A stretch of DNA of 43,432 bases from JBOICV01 sp050740255 (lineage in GTDB: Bacteria > Pseudomonadota > Gammaproteobacteria > Nevskiales > JBOICV01): positions 1 through 43,432 of the forward strand of contig JBOICV010000063.1 in the NCBI GenBank assembly GCA_050740255.1. The letters run 5' to 3'. The notes under the pieces were generated by a model. It was not told the origin of the DNA. It searched no databases and saw only the letters and a list, made by a program, of their open reading frames with translations. Shown here piece by piece: positions 23,392 through 33,047 of the stretch (position 1 is its first letter; every line of letters starts with the position of its first letter). Position numbers and translations under genes: made by a program.

Positions 23392-24029
23392 TCCAACTGC
23401 CAAGCCCAACTATCGCTGAGCTGAGGTGAGGCGAGTTCAACGCGGTCGCGAGGAACGAGGGGTCCCACGCCCTCGGGTGTTCCGGTATAGATCAAGTCGC
23501 CAGCCTGAAGTGTCCAGCTGTGGCTCAGGATTTCAATAATCTGCGCGACCGGGTATAGCATGTCGCGCGTATTGCCTTTCTGACGCAATTCGCCATTGAC
23601 GGCGCAGGTGAATTCCAGATTGGTTAAATCCAGCTTCTCGTCATAGGTTTGTAGCTCACCAATCGGCGCAGCGCCGTCGAAAGCTTTGCAGCGCTCCCAC
23701 GGCGAGCCTTCGCTTTTCAGCTTGTTTTGCAAGTCGCGAAGAGTGAGATCCAAGCCTAACGTAACTCCGCCGATATGCCGAAATGCTTTCTTCCGGGAAA
23801 TGTTTTTCCCGCCTTTTCCAATCATCACCACCAATTCTGCTTCGTGATGCACCGCCCCCTGATCGCGCGGCAGTACGACAGCTGCGCCCGGTGGTACGAG
23901 ACTCGTCACCGGCTTCATGAACACCACGCATTTGGCGGCGTCCTGATGCCTGAGTTCCTCGATGTGTTTGGCGTAATTGCGGCCGATACAGAAAATTCTC
24001 GCACCAGCCGGGATGATGTATTTGCTCAT
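23388..24029 (-). CDS. Fumarylacetoacetate hydrolase family protein
   Basis: A 213-residue enzyme of the FAH superfamily, short YcgM/FAHD1-like type. Members hydrolyse or decarboxylate 2-oxo acids such as acylpyruvates and oxaloacetate. It shows IFCIGRNYAKHIEEL, the metal-site segment HHEAELVVMIGKGGKNI, GGVTLGLDLTLRDLQ and the C-terminal LIYTGTPEGVGPLVPRDRVEL. It lacks the N-terminal domain of true fumarylacetoacetases. The exact substrate cannot be told. It is at the left end of a leftward group and convergent with der. No strong ribosome site is visible before the ATG. Confidence 0.9.
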   Translation of the reverse strand: MSKYIIPAGARIFCIGRNYAKHIEELRHQDAAKCVVFMKPVTSLVPPGAAVVLPRDQGAVHHEAELVVMIGKGGKNISRKKAFRHIGGVTLGLDLTLRDLQNKLKSEGSPWERCKAFDGAAPIGELQTYDEKLDLTNLEFTCAVNGELRQKGNTRDMLYPVAQIIEILSHSWTLQAGDLIYTGTPEGVGPLVPRDRVELASPQLSDSWAWQLD

Positions 24030-24084
24030 ATCACGTTCAAGGCACGGGTAAAGCGCATCGGGCGATGCAGTGCACGGCGTGCGA

Positions 24085-24135
24085 GTGAGGAAAACCGGAG
24101 TTTACGCATTTAGGTAAATGAGGATTTGCCGAGCG
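24085..24135 (-). repeat. Diverged second copy of the secD-secF repeat core
   Basis: Read on the minus strand this has GCTCGGCAAATCCTCATTTA and then GTAAACTCCGGTT, matching the core of the 5607-5751 repeat (GCTCGGAATCCTCATTGAC and GTCAACTCCAGTT). Terminal inverted repeats are not recognisable. The remainder of the 24030-24168 gap shows no gene. Confidence 0.5.
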
Positions 24136-24168
24136 AAGCGCAACAAAGCGATGCGCGCCCCAGGCGCT

Positions 24169-24996
24169 TTACTTTGGGAAAGGGGATTTGGTCATAAAAA
24201 GTTCGGGATCAACCATCCAGCCGTTCAGACTCACGCCCAGATGCAGGTGCGGGCCGGTAACGCGGCCCGTCATACCGACTCTACCAATCATCTCTCCCGT
24301 GCTGACCTTCTGGCCTTTCTTCACTTCGATTTTCTGCAGATGGCAGTACATCGTGATCAGGCCCTGGCCGTGATCAATGAAGATCACGTTGCCATTGAAG
24401 AAGAAATTACCTGCATCAATGACTGTACCCGGCGCTGGTGCCTTGATGGGCGTGCCTTCGGCGGCGGCGATATCCAAACCGGAGTGCGGATTGCGCGGCT
24501 GCTTGTTGAAGAAGCGCTTTAGTCCAAAGGCCGAGCTGCGCTCGCCGTAGACCGGCGGCTCCAGCCTCAGTGAGGCGGGCAACAGCTCGCTGAACCTGTT
24601 GAGCGCGGCACGAGTGCGGCTTTGCTCGTTTTTTATGCGCTTCAGATCGCTGCCGCTAGGATTAGCCTGACGTTTGCTCACGGTGAGGTATTGCGCCGGA
24701 TAGGTCTTGCTCTGCACCTTGAAGCCGACATTCTTCTGGCTGCCGCCGCGCTTTACCACGACCGTATGCGAGCCCGGCTTGATGGTGAGCGGTAAGCCGA
24801 CGACGGCCACCCAGCGTTCGTTGTCTTTGACGGTGATCAGGCGCCGGCCCCAGAAAGTAGCCGTCGGCACAGACTTATCCTGTGCACCGAGCGGCACTAT
24901 CGCCACGCCACCGGGAACCGGGTTTGCTTTGGGCAATTCCAGCGCGTGGGCAATGGGCAGAGCAAGCGCGAATGTAGCGGCGAGTAAGCAACGCAT
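24169..24996 (-). CDS. Periplasmic M23-family metallopeptidase (LytM/NlpD-like)
   Basis: A 275-residue secreted zinc peptidase, probably a peptidoglycan endopeptidase or an amidase activator. The signal peptide MRCLLAATFALALPIAHA is followed by a beta-rich N-terminal region with no named motif (about 20-140). The peptidase domain is at about 150-270: NPHSGLDIAAAEGTPI with the first His and Asp, MYCHLQ, and GPHLHLGVSLNG with the HxH pair. All zinc and catalytic residues are present, so it should be active. It lies downstream of pbpC in the same direction (23-base gap), consistent with a shared cell-wall role. Confidence 0.9.
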   Translation of the reverse strand: MRCLLAATFALALPIAHALELPKANPVPGGVAIVPLGAQDKSVPTATFWGRRLITVKDNERWVAVVGLPLTIKPGSHTVVVKRGGSQKNVGFKVQSKTYPAQYLTVSKRQANPSGSDLKRIKNEQSRTRAALNRFSELLPASLRLEPPVYGERSSAFGLKRFFNKQPRNPHSGLDIAAAEGTPIKAPAPGTVIDAGNFFFNGNVIFIDHGQGLITMYCHLQKIEVKKGQKVSTGEMIGRVGMTGRVTGPHLHLGVSLNGWMVDPELFMTKSPFPK

Positions 24997-25019
24997 ATCT
25001 GGTCCGGTAGTCTGGAAAA

Positions 25020-27170
25020 CTATGGCGTCGCGCGCACTTCGAACTCGACGCGATCCACGGCCTTACCCTGCGCATCCAATAGCGCCAGCGTCTGACGGCC
25101 GGGCAGTGGCGGCCAGAGATAGTCGCGGTTGGCACTCGCCAGCCGTTTGCCATTCAGCTCGAAGCGCAATCCCGCGCCGTTTCGGCTCGCACGGAACAGC
25201 AGATGCTGTCGGCTGGAGGGGATATCCGGGTCCAGCGCCACGATCATTCCATTCGCCGGCGATTCAATGCGAGCGCTGAGCGTCGCTGGCGGCGCCCGTT
25301 CGACACGTGCGAGTTCGGTGCCAGCCAGGAACCATTCAGTGCGGGAAGGTTCAATCCGGTCTGCAAACATGACCTTGGTATTGAGCATGCCGGCCGGCGC
25401 CGTGGGGGCAGGGTGCGTCTGGTCGTGATGCAGGTAGTCCATGATTGCCAGCCAGGCCGGCGCCGCGCCGCTGATACCGGACACCTGCTTCATCGAATCG
25501 CCCTCGAAATTGCCGACCCACACGCCGACCGTATAGCGGGGTGTAAAGCCAAGGCACCAGTTGTCGCGCATGTCCTTGCTGGTGCCGGTTTTGGCCGCAC
25601 TCCAGTAGCGGGTCGCCAGCGGGCTTTCCAAGCCGAAAGTAACGGCCCGCGCGCCACGATCGCTGAGGATGTCGGAAACAACAAAAGCCGCCTGCGCAGA
25701 CATGGCCCGCCGCGACTCGCCTGCGGTGTTATCAGGTGTGAGGCGCAGCGGTGACCAGAGACCGCCGCGAGCGAGCGCACGATACGCGTTTGCCTGTTCG
25801 AGCAGGCTGACTTCAGCCGAGCCGAGCGCCAGCGAATAGCCATAGTAGTCACCGGGCTGGCGGATATTCTCGTAGCCCAGGGCCTGAAGCTGTTCGCGAA
25901 ATGGTTCCAGACCGGTCAGCACCAGGGTCCGTACGGCGGGAATATTCAGCGAGCTGGCCAGCGCGGTACGTACGCTGACCAGCCCCTTGTAGTCGTGCTC
26001 GTAGTTCTGCGGGATATAAAGCCCGGAGCCGGTTTCCAGGCTGACCGGCGCGTCGTTCAGCAGCGAGGCCGCGGTGAGATAGCGCTTTCCGAGCGCGAGA
26101 CCGTAAAGAAAGGGTTTTAGCGTGGATCCGGCCTGACGCGGTGCGCGTGCGCCATCAACCTGCGCGGCGCGTGAGCGACCCGGTACAGCACCGACATAGG
26201 CCAGCACTTCGCCGCTGTCGTTATCCACCACCACGGCGGCCGCGTCCCGCACGTTGCGTGCATCCAGCTCGCTGACCTGCTGAGCGAGCGCACTGACGAC
26301 GAAACGCTGTAACTCGCCGTCCACGCTGCTTTGCACCCGCTGACCCGGCTGCCGCAGCAGCCGCCGGGCGAGATGCGGCGCCCAGTTGGCGCCGCGCGCA
26401 ATCTCACGCCGGCCACTCAAGGCCTGAGCCGCGAGCGTTTCCAGCTCGGAGCAGACCAGAGTCTTGCCGTTGACCCGCGCCAGCATGCAGGCGCGCGCCG
26501 CGGCGCGTGCGGGTTCGGCGGCGGGCTGTGCCAGCAGGGCCGCCAACAGCCAGGCTTCGGTTTCGTCGATACCGGAAGGCGCTTTGCCGAATAGTGCCCA
26601 GCTCGCCGCCGCGATGCCCTCCCATTCGCCACGATAGCTGACGAGGTTGAGATAGGCCTCCAGGATTTCTGCCTTGCTCCAGCTGGCTTCGAGCTGCCGC
26701 GCGGCGCGCATTTGCTTGAGCTTGAGCAATACGCCGCGCCGGCCACGCTTTGGTGCGACGCTGGCGTCGAGCTTGCCCGCCAACTGCATCGTGAGCGTAC
26801 TGGCGCCGCGTTCGCGTCCGCTCTTCAGCTTTTGTGCCACTGCGGCAGCGAAGGCACGCCAATCCACGCCCGCGTGCTGCCGGAAACGCCAGTCTTCAAC
26901 TTGCACGACCGCAGCTGGTAGGACTGGCGAGATATCGGCGAGTGAAGTCCAGCCCAGACGCCGCGTCTCAAAATCGAGCCGCTGTTCCTGAATGACCTGC
27001 CCTTGCCGGTCGAGCAGATAAGCTTCGGAAGAGATAGAGCTGTCGCGCGCAGCTTTGAACGAAGGCAGCGAAGCGGGCTGCGTCAGCCACACCAGCACCC
27101 CAACGCCTAGCGCAACAACACTGGCGACAGCAGCGGAGATCTGGCGGCGAGTCAGAAACGCGAGCCTCAC
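25020..27170 (-). CDS. pbpC: Penicillin-binding protein 1C
   Basis: A 716-residue bifunctional peptidoglycan synthase. It starts at a GTG (27170) overlapping the alpha-2-macroglobulin stop. A transmembrane anchor lies at about 11-30. The glycosyltransferase domain GT51 is at about 75-240, with the catalytic Glu in VEDWRFRQHAGVDWR (E92) and RGASTLTMQLAGKL. The transpeptidase has S349-T-L-K352, S407-L-N409 and K527-T-G529. A C-terminal PBP1C-type beta domain follows (about 620-716). All catalytic residues are present. Pairing with a thioester alpha-2-macroglobulin is the known yfhM-pbpC arrangement, thought to repair the wall and trap proteases after an attack. Confidence 0.96.
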   Translation of the reverse strand: MRLAFLTRRQISAAVASVVALGVGVLVWLTQPASLPSFKAARDSSISSEAYLLDRQGQVIQEQRLDFETRRLGWTSLADISPVLPAAVVQVEDWRFRQHAGVDWRAFAAAVAQKLKSGRERGASTLTMQLAGKLDASVAPKRGRRGVLLKLKQMRAARQLEASWSKAEILEAYLNLVSYRGEWEGIAAASWALFGKAPSGIDETEAWLLAALLAQPAAEPARAAARACMLARVNGKTLVCSELETLAAQALSGRREIARGANWAPHLARRLLRQPGQRVQSSVDGELQRFVVSALAQQVSELDARNVRDAAAVVVDNDSGEVLAYVGAVPGRSRAAQVDGARAPRQAGSTLKPFLYGLALGKRYLTAASLLNDAPVSLETGSGLYIPQNYEHDYKGLVSVRTALASSLNIPAVRTLVLTGLEPFREQLQALGYENIRQPGDYYGYSLALGSAEVSLLEQANAYRALARGGLWSPLRLTPDNTAGESRRAMSAQAAFVVSDILSDRGARAVTFGLESPLATRYWSAAKTGTSKDMRDNWCLGFTPRYTVGVWVGNFEGDSMKQVSGISGAAPAWLAIMDYLHHDQTHPAPTAPAGMLNTKVMFADRIEPSRTEWFLAGTELARVERAPPATLSARIESPANGMIVALDPDIPSSRQHLLFRASRNGAGLRFELNGKRLASANRDYLWPPLPGRQTLALLDAQGKAVDRVEFEVRATP

Positions 27171-30100
27171 GGTGCAAGCACCTCCAGCGGCGCGTTGGGC
27201 AGTTCGCCGAACATCTCCGGCGCATACATCGCTTCGACCCGTGTCGCCGGCAGCTCGAAGTTACCGCTCGCGTTGAAGCGCACCGTGTATTCCACCGTGA
27301 ACTTGCCAGCAGCTACCAGGGCGTAATAGGCGCGAAAGAAATCGTGGCGGCGCTCCTCGTATGCAGGCCAGGCCCAACCTTCGCGGCGTTCGTTCTGGCT
27401 CAGTAAAGCCGAGTCGCGGCCAAGACCAGAGCCCTGAATCGAAGCGCCGGCGGGCACGGGGTCATCCACCACAACCCAGGTCATATCCGATTGCGCATCC
27501 ACTTCAAGCTTTACGCGCGCCACATCGCCACGGGTCCAGCGCCCGGTTTGCTTTTGTTCGACCGGTGTGATGGTTTTCTGCACCGTGTACCCCGTAAACA
27601 AGGGCGCCTTGAGCGGCAGCGCCGCACGCGCTTGCACGATTACCCAAGGTTTACCGCCGCCTTGATGGGTCAGATTCAACGTACTGGGCGCCGACACGGT
27701 GCCCGCAAGTGCAGCGGGTGCGGGAGGCGACCCGACGCCCGCGTGCTGCTCCCTCTCGGCGCCCATTACGCCCGCTCCCGCCCCCACCGTTCCGGACGCC
27801 GTGTCGCGGGCGTGCCCCTCGGGCCAAGCGAACTCTAGTTCACCTTGTGGCTTGCTCCAGGCAAAGGTCTTCTTGCTACCCGCCAGTTGCGCTTCGGTTC
27901 GTCCGGTGACCGTAGCCGATTCGAATGCGGCGCTGAAGCGTTCCAGCGCGAGTACGCCCCAGGCATTCGCGACCGTGGTATTCCAGTGGCCGCGCAATTG
28001 CCGTCCGAGGGCACCACGCAGCATGCGCGGTACATCCTCGCGCCACTGGGGTTCGTCGAGCACGCTAAGTACTGCGCGTACCGCGTTCGAATCCGAAGAG
28101 ATCATCAGCCACCACAGCACGTCGTCGCGCTCGGTGGCGAAGCTCATGATCGTGCCCTGGAAATTAAGGCGCGAACGCAGGATTTGCAGCGCTTCTGCAA
28201 GCCGCGCCGCGTGCTCCGGTATGCCCGGTACGCGCTTGAGCAGATTGAGCCAGTCGAGCAGCGCCGAGGTCGGCCAGAGATTCGGTTCGGCTTGGAAACT
28301 CGTGAGCTGTTCCGGCTTGACCGTACCGTAGCGCGACAGTGCTTCCAGCGCGGCGAGTTTGCGTAGGGTCAGATCGCTGGTCTCGAAGGCCGAGCCGCGC
28401 ACGATGCGGCCCGCGACAAAACCTTCCAGCGCATCCAGCAGGCGCTTGCGATCGGCTTCCGGAATCTCCCAGCCGGCCTCATGCGCAATCGCCAGCAGAT
28501 AAGCCGTCAGCGCATCGCTGCCCTGCAATTCTTCGGCCGGGAAATACTTGACCAGACCGTCACGATCCATATGGCTGGGCAGGAGGTTCATCGCGCGCTT
28601 CCAGCCGTCCGCGTCGCGCAAGGCGATGGCCTGGGATGCTTTTTGCTCAATGCAGATATAGGGATAGCGGCTCATATATTCGTGAATACCGGCCAATCCT
28701 TCGCCCAGGCGAGCGCGCAAATCCACGCGAATGCCGCCGCGGCCGGGTATGGCGTCCGCCGGCCGTTCCACCGGCAGCGAAAGCTTGTTTTCAAGCTGGG
28801 TGAGTGTCGCCTGATAAACGCGCACCGGATAAGCCGCGGTTACGGACTGAGTCAATTTAAGCCGGTCTATCGCAGGCCCGTCAGTCTCGCCCGCGCTCAG
28901 CTCCCAGTTGAGCTGCTCGGCGCCGATTGGAACCGTTACATCCCAACCGACCTCCTGAGCGAGGCCGGGATCAATCGCCAGGGTTTGCGGTGCGAGCGGT
29001 CCGGCGTCGCCGCCGTCAGCGGCTGAAACTGTGCCGCTCAACTGCAGCGCGAGCTTGCGTTCGGACGCATTGCGCAGCGTGAAAATCGCGCGATAACGGT
29101 CGCCTTCGCGCACCAGCGGGGGTAGCCCCGAGACGATTTGTAACTCCTGAGTGGTACGGATGCGGGCTTTGCCGGTACCGAACAAGCCGAGACCGGCGTT
29201 GGCGACGGCAACGATGCGGAACGAGGTCAGGGCGTCGTTCAGCGGGATTTCGAGTTGCGCCTTGCCGTGACCGTCCAGCGGCACGCGTCCACGCCACAGC
29301 AGCAGCGGGTCGAACATCTCGCGCACCGCGCCGCGTCCGCCACCGCCACCAGGGGGTATCGCCTTGCGGCCGTAGTGACGCTTGCCCACCACCTGCATTT
29401 GCGCGGTTGAGGTCAGCACTTCGATGCCGCGCGCCTGCATCATGGCTTCGAGCAGATTCCAGCTCGTATTCGGCATCAGCTCGAGCAGGCCCTCGTCCAC
29501 CGCGGCGACGGCGACCTCGGCATCGGCCGGAAGTTTGCCGCCAGCAGCGGGCGTTACCGAGATATTGATCCTGGCCTTGTCCCGAATGCGATAGACCTCG
29601 GCGTCTGCTTCGACCTTCACCTCCAGACGATGTGGTGTCCAGCCAACATTAAAGCCAGCCATGCCAAGCCGGTAGGCGGGCTTGCTCAAATCCACCAGCG
29701 CCGTAGCGCTGCCGCCATCCAGCTTGGCCAGCTTGGTCCAGCGCATGAAATCAGCCAGCTTGCTGCGCCACCAACTCAAGCGGCCGCGCAGGACCAGTAC
29801 GGATACATGCGCATTCGGCGCGTATTCCGGCTTGACCGGCAACTCCACGACGGGTCGTTTGCCGGACAGTTCGGTGACGAAAGCTTCCATCACGCCTTCG
29901 CGCTCGACGCTCACCAGGGCGGTAGCTTTCCGGAAAGGCATGCGCACCTGCAGGCGCGCGATATCGCCGGCCTCGTAGGATTTCTTTTCGGGTAGCAAAT
30001 CCATGCGGTCGCTGGGGCCGGCCGCGAACCACCAGTCATCATCGCCAGCCACCCAGACGCTCAAGCTGGCAAGGCTGCGATGGCCGTCGGGATCTTCGCC

Positions 30101-33022
30101 GACCGCTTGCAATACCAGTTCACCCGAAATACCGGGCTCGGTCTCGCATAACAGCAGGCCCAATTCATCCGTTGTGCCCTTGCATAGCGTGCCCACGCGC
30201 GTGACCTCGGTGCTGTGCTCGTAAGCGTAGAAACCGCCGATCAGACGTTTGCGATAGGAATGCGTGCGCCGCTCAAAAGCCTCAACCTTGATTCTTTGGC
30301 CGCCGACCGGTTTGCCGACCAGATCCAGCGCGACGACGCGAAAACGCAGTTCGTCCTCGCTCGCGGCCCACCCTTCGGTGCGCAATCCGACATTGATTTG
30401 CGCCGGCCACAGCGGCACGCGCCGGCTCACGGTCAGCAATTCGCCGTTGGCGTCCTGGTATTCGAGTTCGGCCAGCAAATCCTGCGGCGTATCCAGCTTC
30501 GGCAATTTTTCGATAGTCGCGCGGCTTGCGCCGGCGGCGTCGAGCGACAGCGGCAGCACCTGCGTCAGGCCGCCGGTCGCTGTGGTTTCCTCGCCGGGTT
30601 CCTGAAAATAGCCGTGCCCGCCGCCGCTTTCGATACCTTCGCGCACCGCGGTCCCGCCGAAGCGGTAGTCGTCATAGCCGGCGAAGCTTACGGTTTTCGC
30701 CTGCACCTGGCTGCGCAGCTTGACCGGCGCGAAGGCTGCGCCGCCGCCGGATAAATAGGACACAAACAAATCCAGGCGGGCGGATTCGGCGTTCACCAGC
30801 GGCTCGCTCGGCGGCTGGATCACAGCCTGCATGGTCGGTACGCGATACTGCTCGACGCGAAACGAGCCCGTGTTGATGCTGCGGTCCTTGCCGGCCAGGG
30901 TGATTTGATAAGTGCCCAGCTTGGCCTCGCGCGGAATCTCCCAACGGCTTTCGGCGATGCCCTTGGCGTCGAAGGCCAGCTTCATTTCATAGGTCTGGCC
31001 GCTGCCCAGGTGTTCGACCACGGCTTTTTCCGGCAACGGCGCCGGCGGCAACGCGAAGCCCGCGCTCGTGTGCCGGCGCAGAAAATGCTTCATCGAAACA
31101 GTTTCGCCGGCGCGCAGCAGCGAGCGATCCAGCACCGTATGGGCGAGTTCCGGTTCACGCCAGGTGGCGGAGCTGAGATTGAACTCCGAAGGCGTGATGC
31201 CGCGATTCCATTCGGTCAGCGTAAAACTCAAGTCGCCGTCCTTGCGCGCGCTGACCATCAGCGGGTGCGTGCTGTTGGCTGTGCAACTGGTGTATTCGTC
31301 AGGTTCTGGCAGGGCGCCTGTAATGAGTGCGAACCCTTGCGCATTGGTACGGCCGCGCCAAAGCTCAGCGCCCGAACAGTAGTCGCTCACCCGCACGTCC
31401 GCATCGGCTGCCGGCTGGGCGTTGTCCAGGCTGGTAACGAAGACCAGCGAGGACTCGCGCCCCCACTTGAAATGCACCGCCATATTGGTGACCAGCGTGC
31501 TGGTCATGACGAAACGCGGTCGCTGCTCACCGAGCAATGCCTGACCCAGTCGCGGGCTCGCCAGCTCGACCACGTAAAAGCCGGTGGACGTCAGCGGAAT
31601 ACCCACGACTTCGAAGGCTTTGGCACCCTCCGGTTTGGGGAGGGTAAAAGATTCGGTTTTGTCCCCCGCGCGAAAGACGGAGTCGCGGCCGGTGATCTCC
31701 TTGCCTTCCTCCCAGTTTCTTTCCGCGGCCGACTCGACGCGCTCCAGCCAGCGCGCGATCTCGGCATCCTCCTCGATACGCCGCATCTGTCCCGGAATGC
31801 CTGAGACGAGTTTTTGCGCCACCAGCTCGGGCTCGAGATTGCGCAGCGTCACCGGCAGAACGCCGCCTTCTTTCGCTTCAAGAATGCCGAATTCACCGCT
31901 GAACTTGGCCAGTGGCGGGTACTCGTCGGTGCGCACTTCGAGCGGAAAGCGCTCAGCGTTCTCCAACTCCCGTCCGGCGTCATCCTTGACCTTGCGCGGC
32001 AACTCGACGCCGAAGCGCTGCGTTTCGGGAAAGGGTCCGTCAAAGCTCAGCGACTGCAGGGTGGGGCCGTCTTCGAGCTTGGGCCGGTAACGGCGGCCAT
32101 TTTCGGACTTGAGCACAACCTTCTCGGCGAACGCGCGCGAGATCGGCGCGCTGAAGTAAAGCCGCATCGGCTTCATCGGCAGACAATCCGCATCCGGGTT
32201 CACGCGTTCGCAGCTGAAACTGGCGGTGAAGGCCGGCCGCGTTTTGAATACGAGCGTCTGATCCTGGGCGGTTTCAATGCCGCTCGGTGTAGCCACACCC
32301 TGACCCCACACCAGATCCACCCGCGTCTCGGGTGGCAAGGGACGGGTACATTGCACGGCGGTTAGAAATTTCTCGCGCTGCTCCCGCTCCTTGTCCTGAA
32401 TCTGGAGGATGCCTTCCTCGCCGTCCTTACGTAGCAGGTAGAAATAGCTGTAGCCCAGCAGGCGCCGTTGCTCCAGCACTTGTATCCGCTCCTGGCCTTC
32501 CAGCACCCGCAGCGGAATTTTTTCCGCCAGGCCGGTAACCGCGCAGTAGGCATGATTGGCGACAGAGAGGGGCGTCGCCTCGGCATCCAAGGCGAGAATG
32601 AAGATCTGGTTTTCGTCTATCGAACTCCATTCGCCTTCGTTGGGCAGCGAGCGACGCACTGCCGGGCCGCCGGTATTGAACTCGAACTGTGCAGTACCCG
32701 TTAGTGGCTCGCCCGCAAGCGAGCGCAGGTCCGGCTTCAAGGTAAAGCGGCAGCGCACGCCAGCCGGAAGATTGGCGTCGAAGTCGTAAACCCAGTTGCG
32801 CGGATCGGCCCAGCGCGCGCGACCGGCAGTAGGGCATTCGATCAGAAAGGGTTCTGGCGCACGTGGATCACCCAGGCTTGTCATCGGTGCGGAGAAGCGC
32901 ACCGCTACCTGGCGCACGTCCTTGACCATGCCCTGCGGGGAGAACAGTTCGACCTGCGCGGCCGCAAAGGCCTGGCCTAAGCCGCTGGCAAGAACAAGCA
33001 GTAGTGCTGGGATGATGCGCAT
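27167..33022 (-). CDS. Large bacterial alpha-2-macroglobulin with thioester motif
   Basis: A 1951-residue periplasmic protease trap of the YfhM type. The start at 33022 (MRIIPALLLVLASGLGQAFA) has AAGGAG 6 bases in front; an upstream ATG at 33055 has none. The signal peptide has no lipobox cysteine, so unlike E. coli YfhM it is probably soluble. Many macroglobulin beta domains follow. The A2M signature region is around residues 1245-1300 (LLLWRGRVPLDGHGKAQLEIPLNDALTSF). The thioester CIEQ is at about residue 1457 in YPYICIEQKAS. An Ala/Gly-rich stretch (about 1738-1778) interrupts the C-terminal part. It is about 300 residues longer than E. coli YfhM. The stop overlaps pbpC. Confidence 0.94.
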   Translation of the reverse strand: MRIIPALLLVLASGLGQAFAAAQVELFSPQGMVKDVRQVAVRFSAPMTSLGDPRAPEPFLIECPTAGRARWADPRNWVYDFDANLPAGVRCRFTLKPDLRSLAGEPLTGTAQFEFNTGGPAVRRSLPNEGEWSSIDENQIFILALDAEATPLSVANHAYCAVTGLAEKIPLRVLEGQERIQVLEQRRLLGYSYFYLLRKDGEEGILQIQDKEREQREKFLTAVQCTRPLPPETRVDLVWGQGVATPSGIETAQDQTLVFKTRPAFTASFSCERVNPDADCLPMKPMRLYFSAPISRAFAEKVVLKSENGRRYRPKLEDGPTLQSLSFDGPFPETQRFGVELPRKVKDDAGRELENAERFPLEVRTDEYPPLAKFSGEFGILEAKEGGVLPVTLRNLEPELVAQKLVSGIPGQMRRIEEDAEIARWLERVESAAERNWEEGKEITGRDSVFRAGDKTESFTLPKPEGAKAFEVVGIPLTSTGFYVVELASPRLGQALLGEQRPRFVMTSTLVTNMAVHFKWGRESSLVFVTSLDNAQPAADADVRVSDYCSGAELWRGRTNAQGFALITGALPEPDEYTSCTANSTHPLMVSARKDGDLSFTLTEWNRGITPSEFNLSSATWREPELAHTVLDRSLLRAGETVSMKHFLRRHTSAGFALPPAPLPEKAVVEHLGSGQTYEMKLAFDAKGIAESRWEIPREAKLGTYQITLAGKDRSINTGSFRVEQYRVPTMQAVIQPPSEPLVNAESARLDLFVSYLSGGGAAFAPVKLRSQVQAKTVSFAGYDDYRFGGTAVREGIESGGGHGYFQEPGEETTATGGLTQVLPLSLDAAGASRATIEKLPKLDTPQDLLAELEYQDANGELLTVSRRVPLWPAQINVGLRTEGWAASEDELRFRVVALDLVGKPVGGQRIKVEAFERRTHSYRKRLIGGFYAYEHSTEVTRVGTLCKGTTDELGLLLCETEPGISGELVLQAVGEDPDGHRSLASLSVWVAGDDDWWFAAGPSDRMDLLPEKKSYEAGDIARLQVRMPFRKATALVSVEREGVMEAFVTELSGKRPVVELPVKPEYAPNAHVSVLVLRGRLSWWRSKLADFMRWTKLAKLDGGSATALVDLSKPAYRLGMAGFNVGWTPHRLEVKVEADAEVYRIRDKARINISVTPAAGGKLPADAEVAVAAVDEGLLELMPNTSWNLLEAMMQARGIEVLTSTAQMQVVGKRHYGRKAIPPGGGGGRGAVREMFDPLLLWRGRVPLDGHGKAQLEIPLNDALTSFRIVAVANAGLGLFGTGKARIRTTQELQIVSGLPPLVREGDRYRAIFTLRNASERKLALQLSGTVSAADGGDAGPLAPQTLAIDPGLAQEVGWDVTVPIGAEQLNWELSAGETDGPAIDRLKLTQSVTAAYPVRVYQATLTQLENKLSLPVERPADAIPGRGGIRVDLRARLGEGLAGIHEYMSRYPYICIEQKASQAIALRDADGWKRAMNLLPSHMDRDGLVKYFPAEELQGSDALTAYLLAIAHEAGWEIPEADRKRLLDALEGFVAGRIVRGSAFETSDLTLRKLAALEALSRYGTVKPEQLTSFQAEPNLWPTSALLDWLNLLKRVPGIPEHAARLAEALQILRSRLNFQGTIMSFATERDDVLWWLMISSDSNAVRAVLSVLDEPQWREDVPRMLRGALGRQLRGHWNTTVANAWGVLALERFSAAFESATVTGRTEAQLAGSKKTFAWSKPQGELEFAWPEGHARDTASGTVGAGAGVMGAEREQHAGVGSPPAPAALAGTVSAPSTLNLTHQGGGKPWVIVQARAALPLKAPLFTGYTVQKTITPVEQKQTGRWTRGDVARVKLEVDAQSDMTWVVVDDPVPAGASIQGSGLGRDSALLSQNERREGWAWPAYEERRHDFFRAYYALVAAGKFTVEYTVRFNASGNFELPATRVEAMYAPEMFGELPNAPLEVLAP

Positions 33023-33028
33023 CTTCCG

Positions 33029-33034
33029 CTCCTT
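33029..33034 (-). promoter_or_regulatory. Ribosome binding site deciding the alpha-2-macroglobulin start
   Basis: On the minus strand AAGGAG stands 6 bases before the ATG at 33022. It favours this start, followed at once by a signal peptide, over the ATG at 33055, which would put a charged 11-residue leader in front of it. Confidence 0.7.
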
Positions 33035-33047
33035 GGTATGCGATCGA

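Noticed and set aside
30905..31804. Long open frame antisense to the alpha-2-macroglobulin gene
   Set aside because: GC-rich genes commonly leave long antisense frames; this one has no recognisable domain and the sense gene is continuous.
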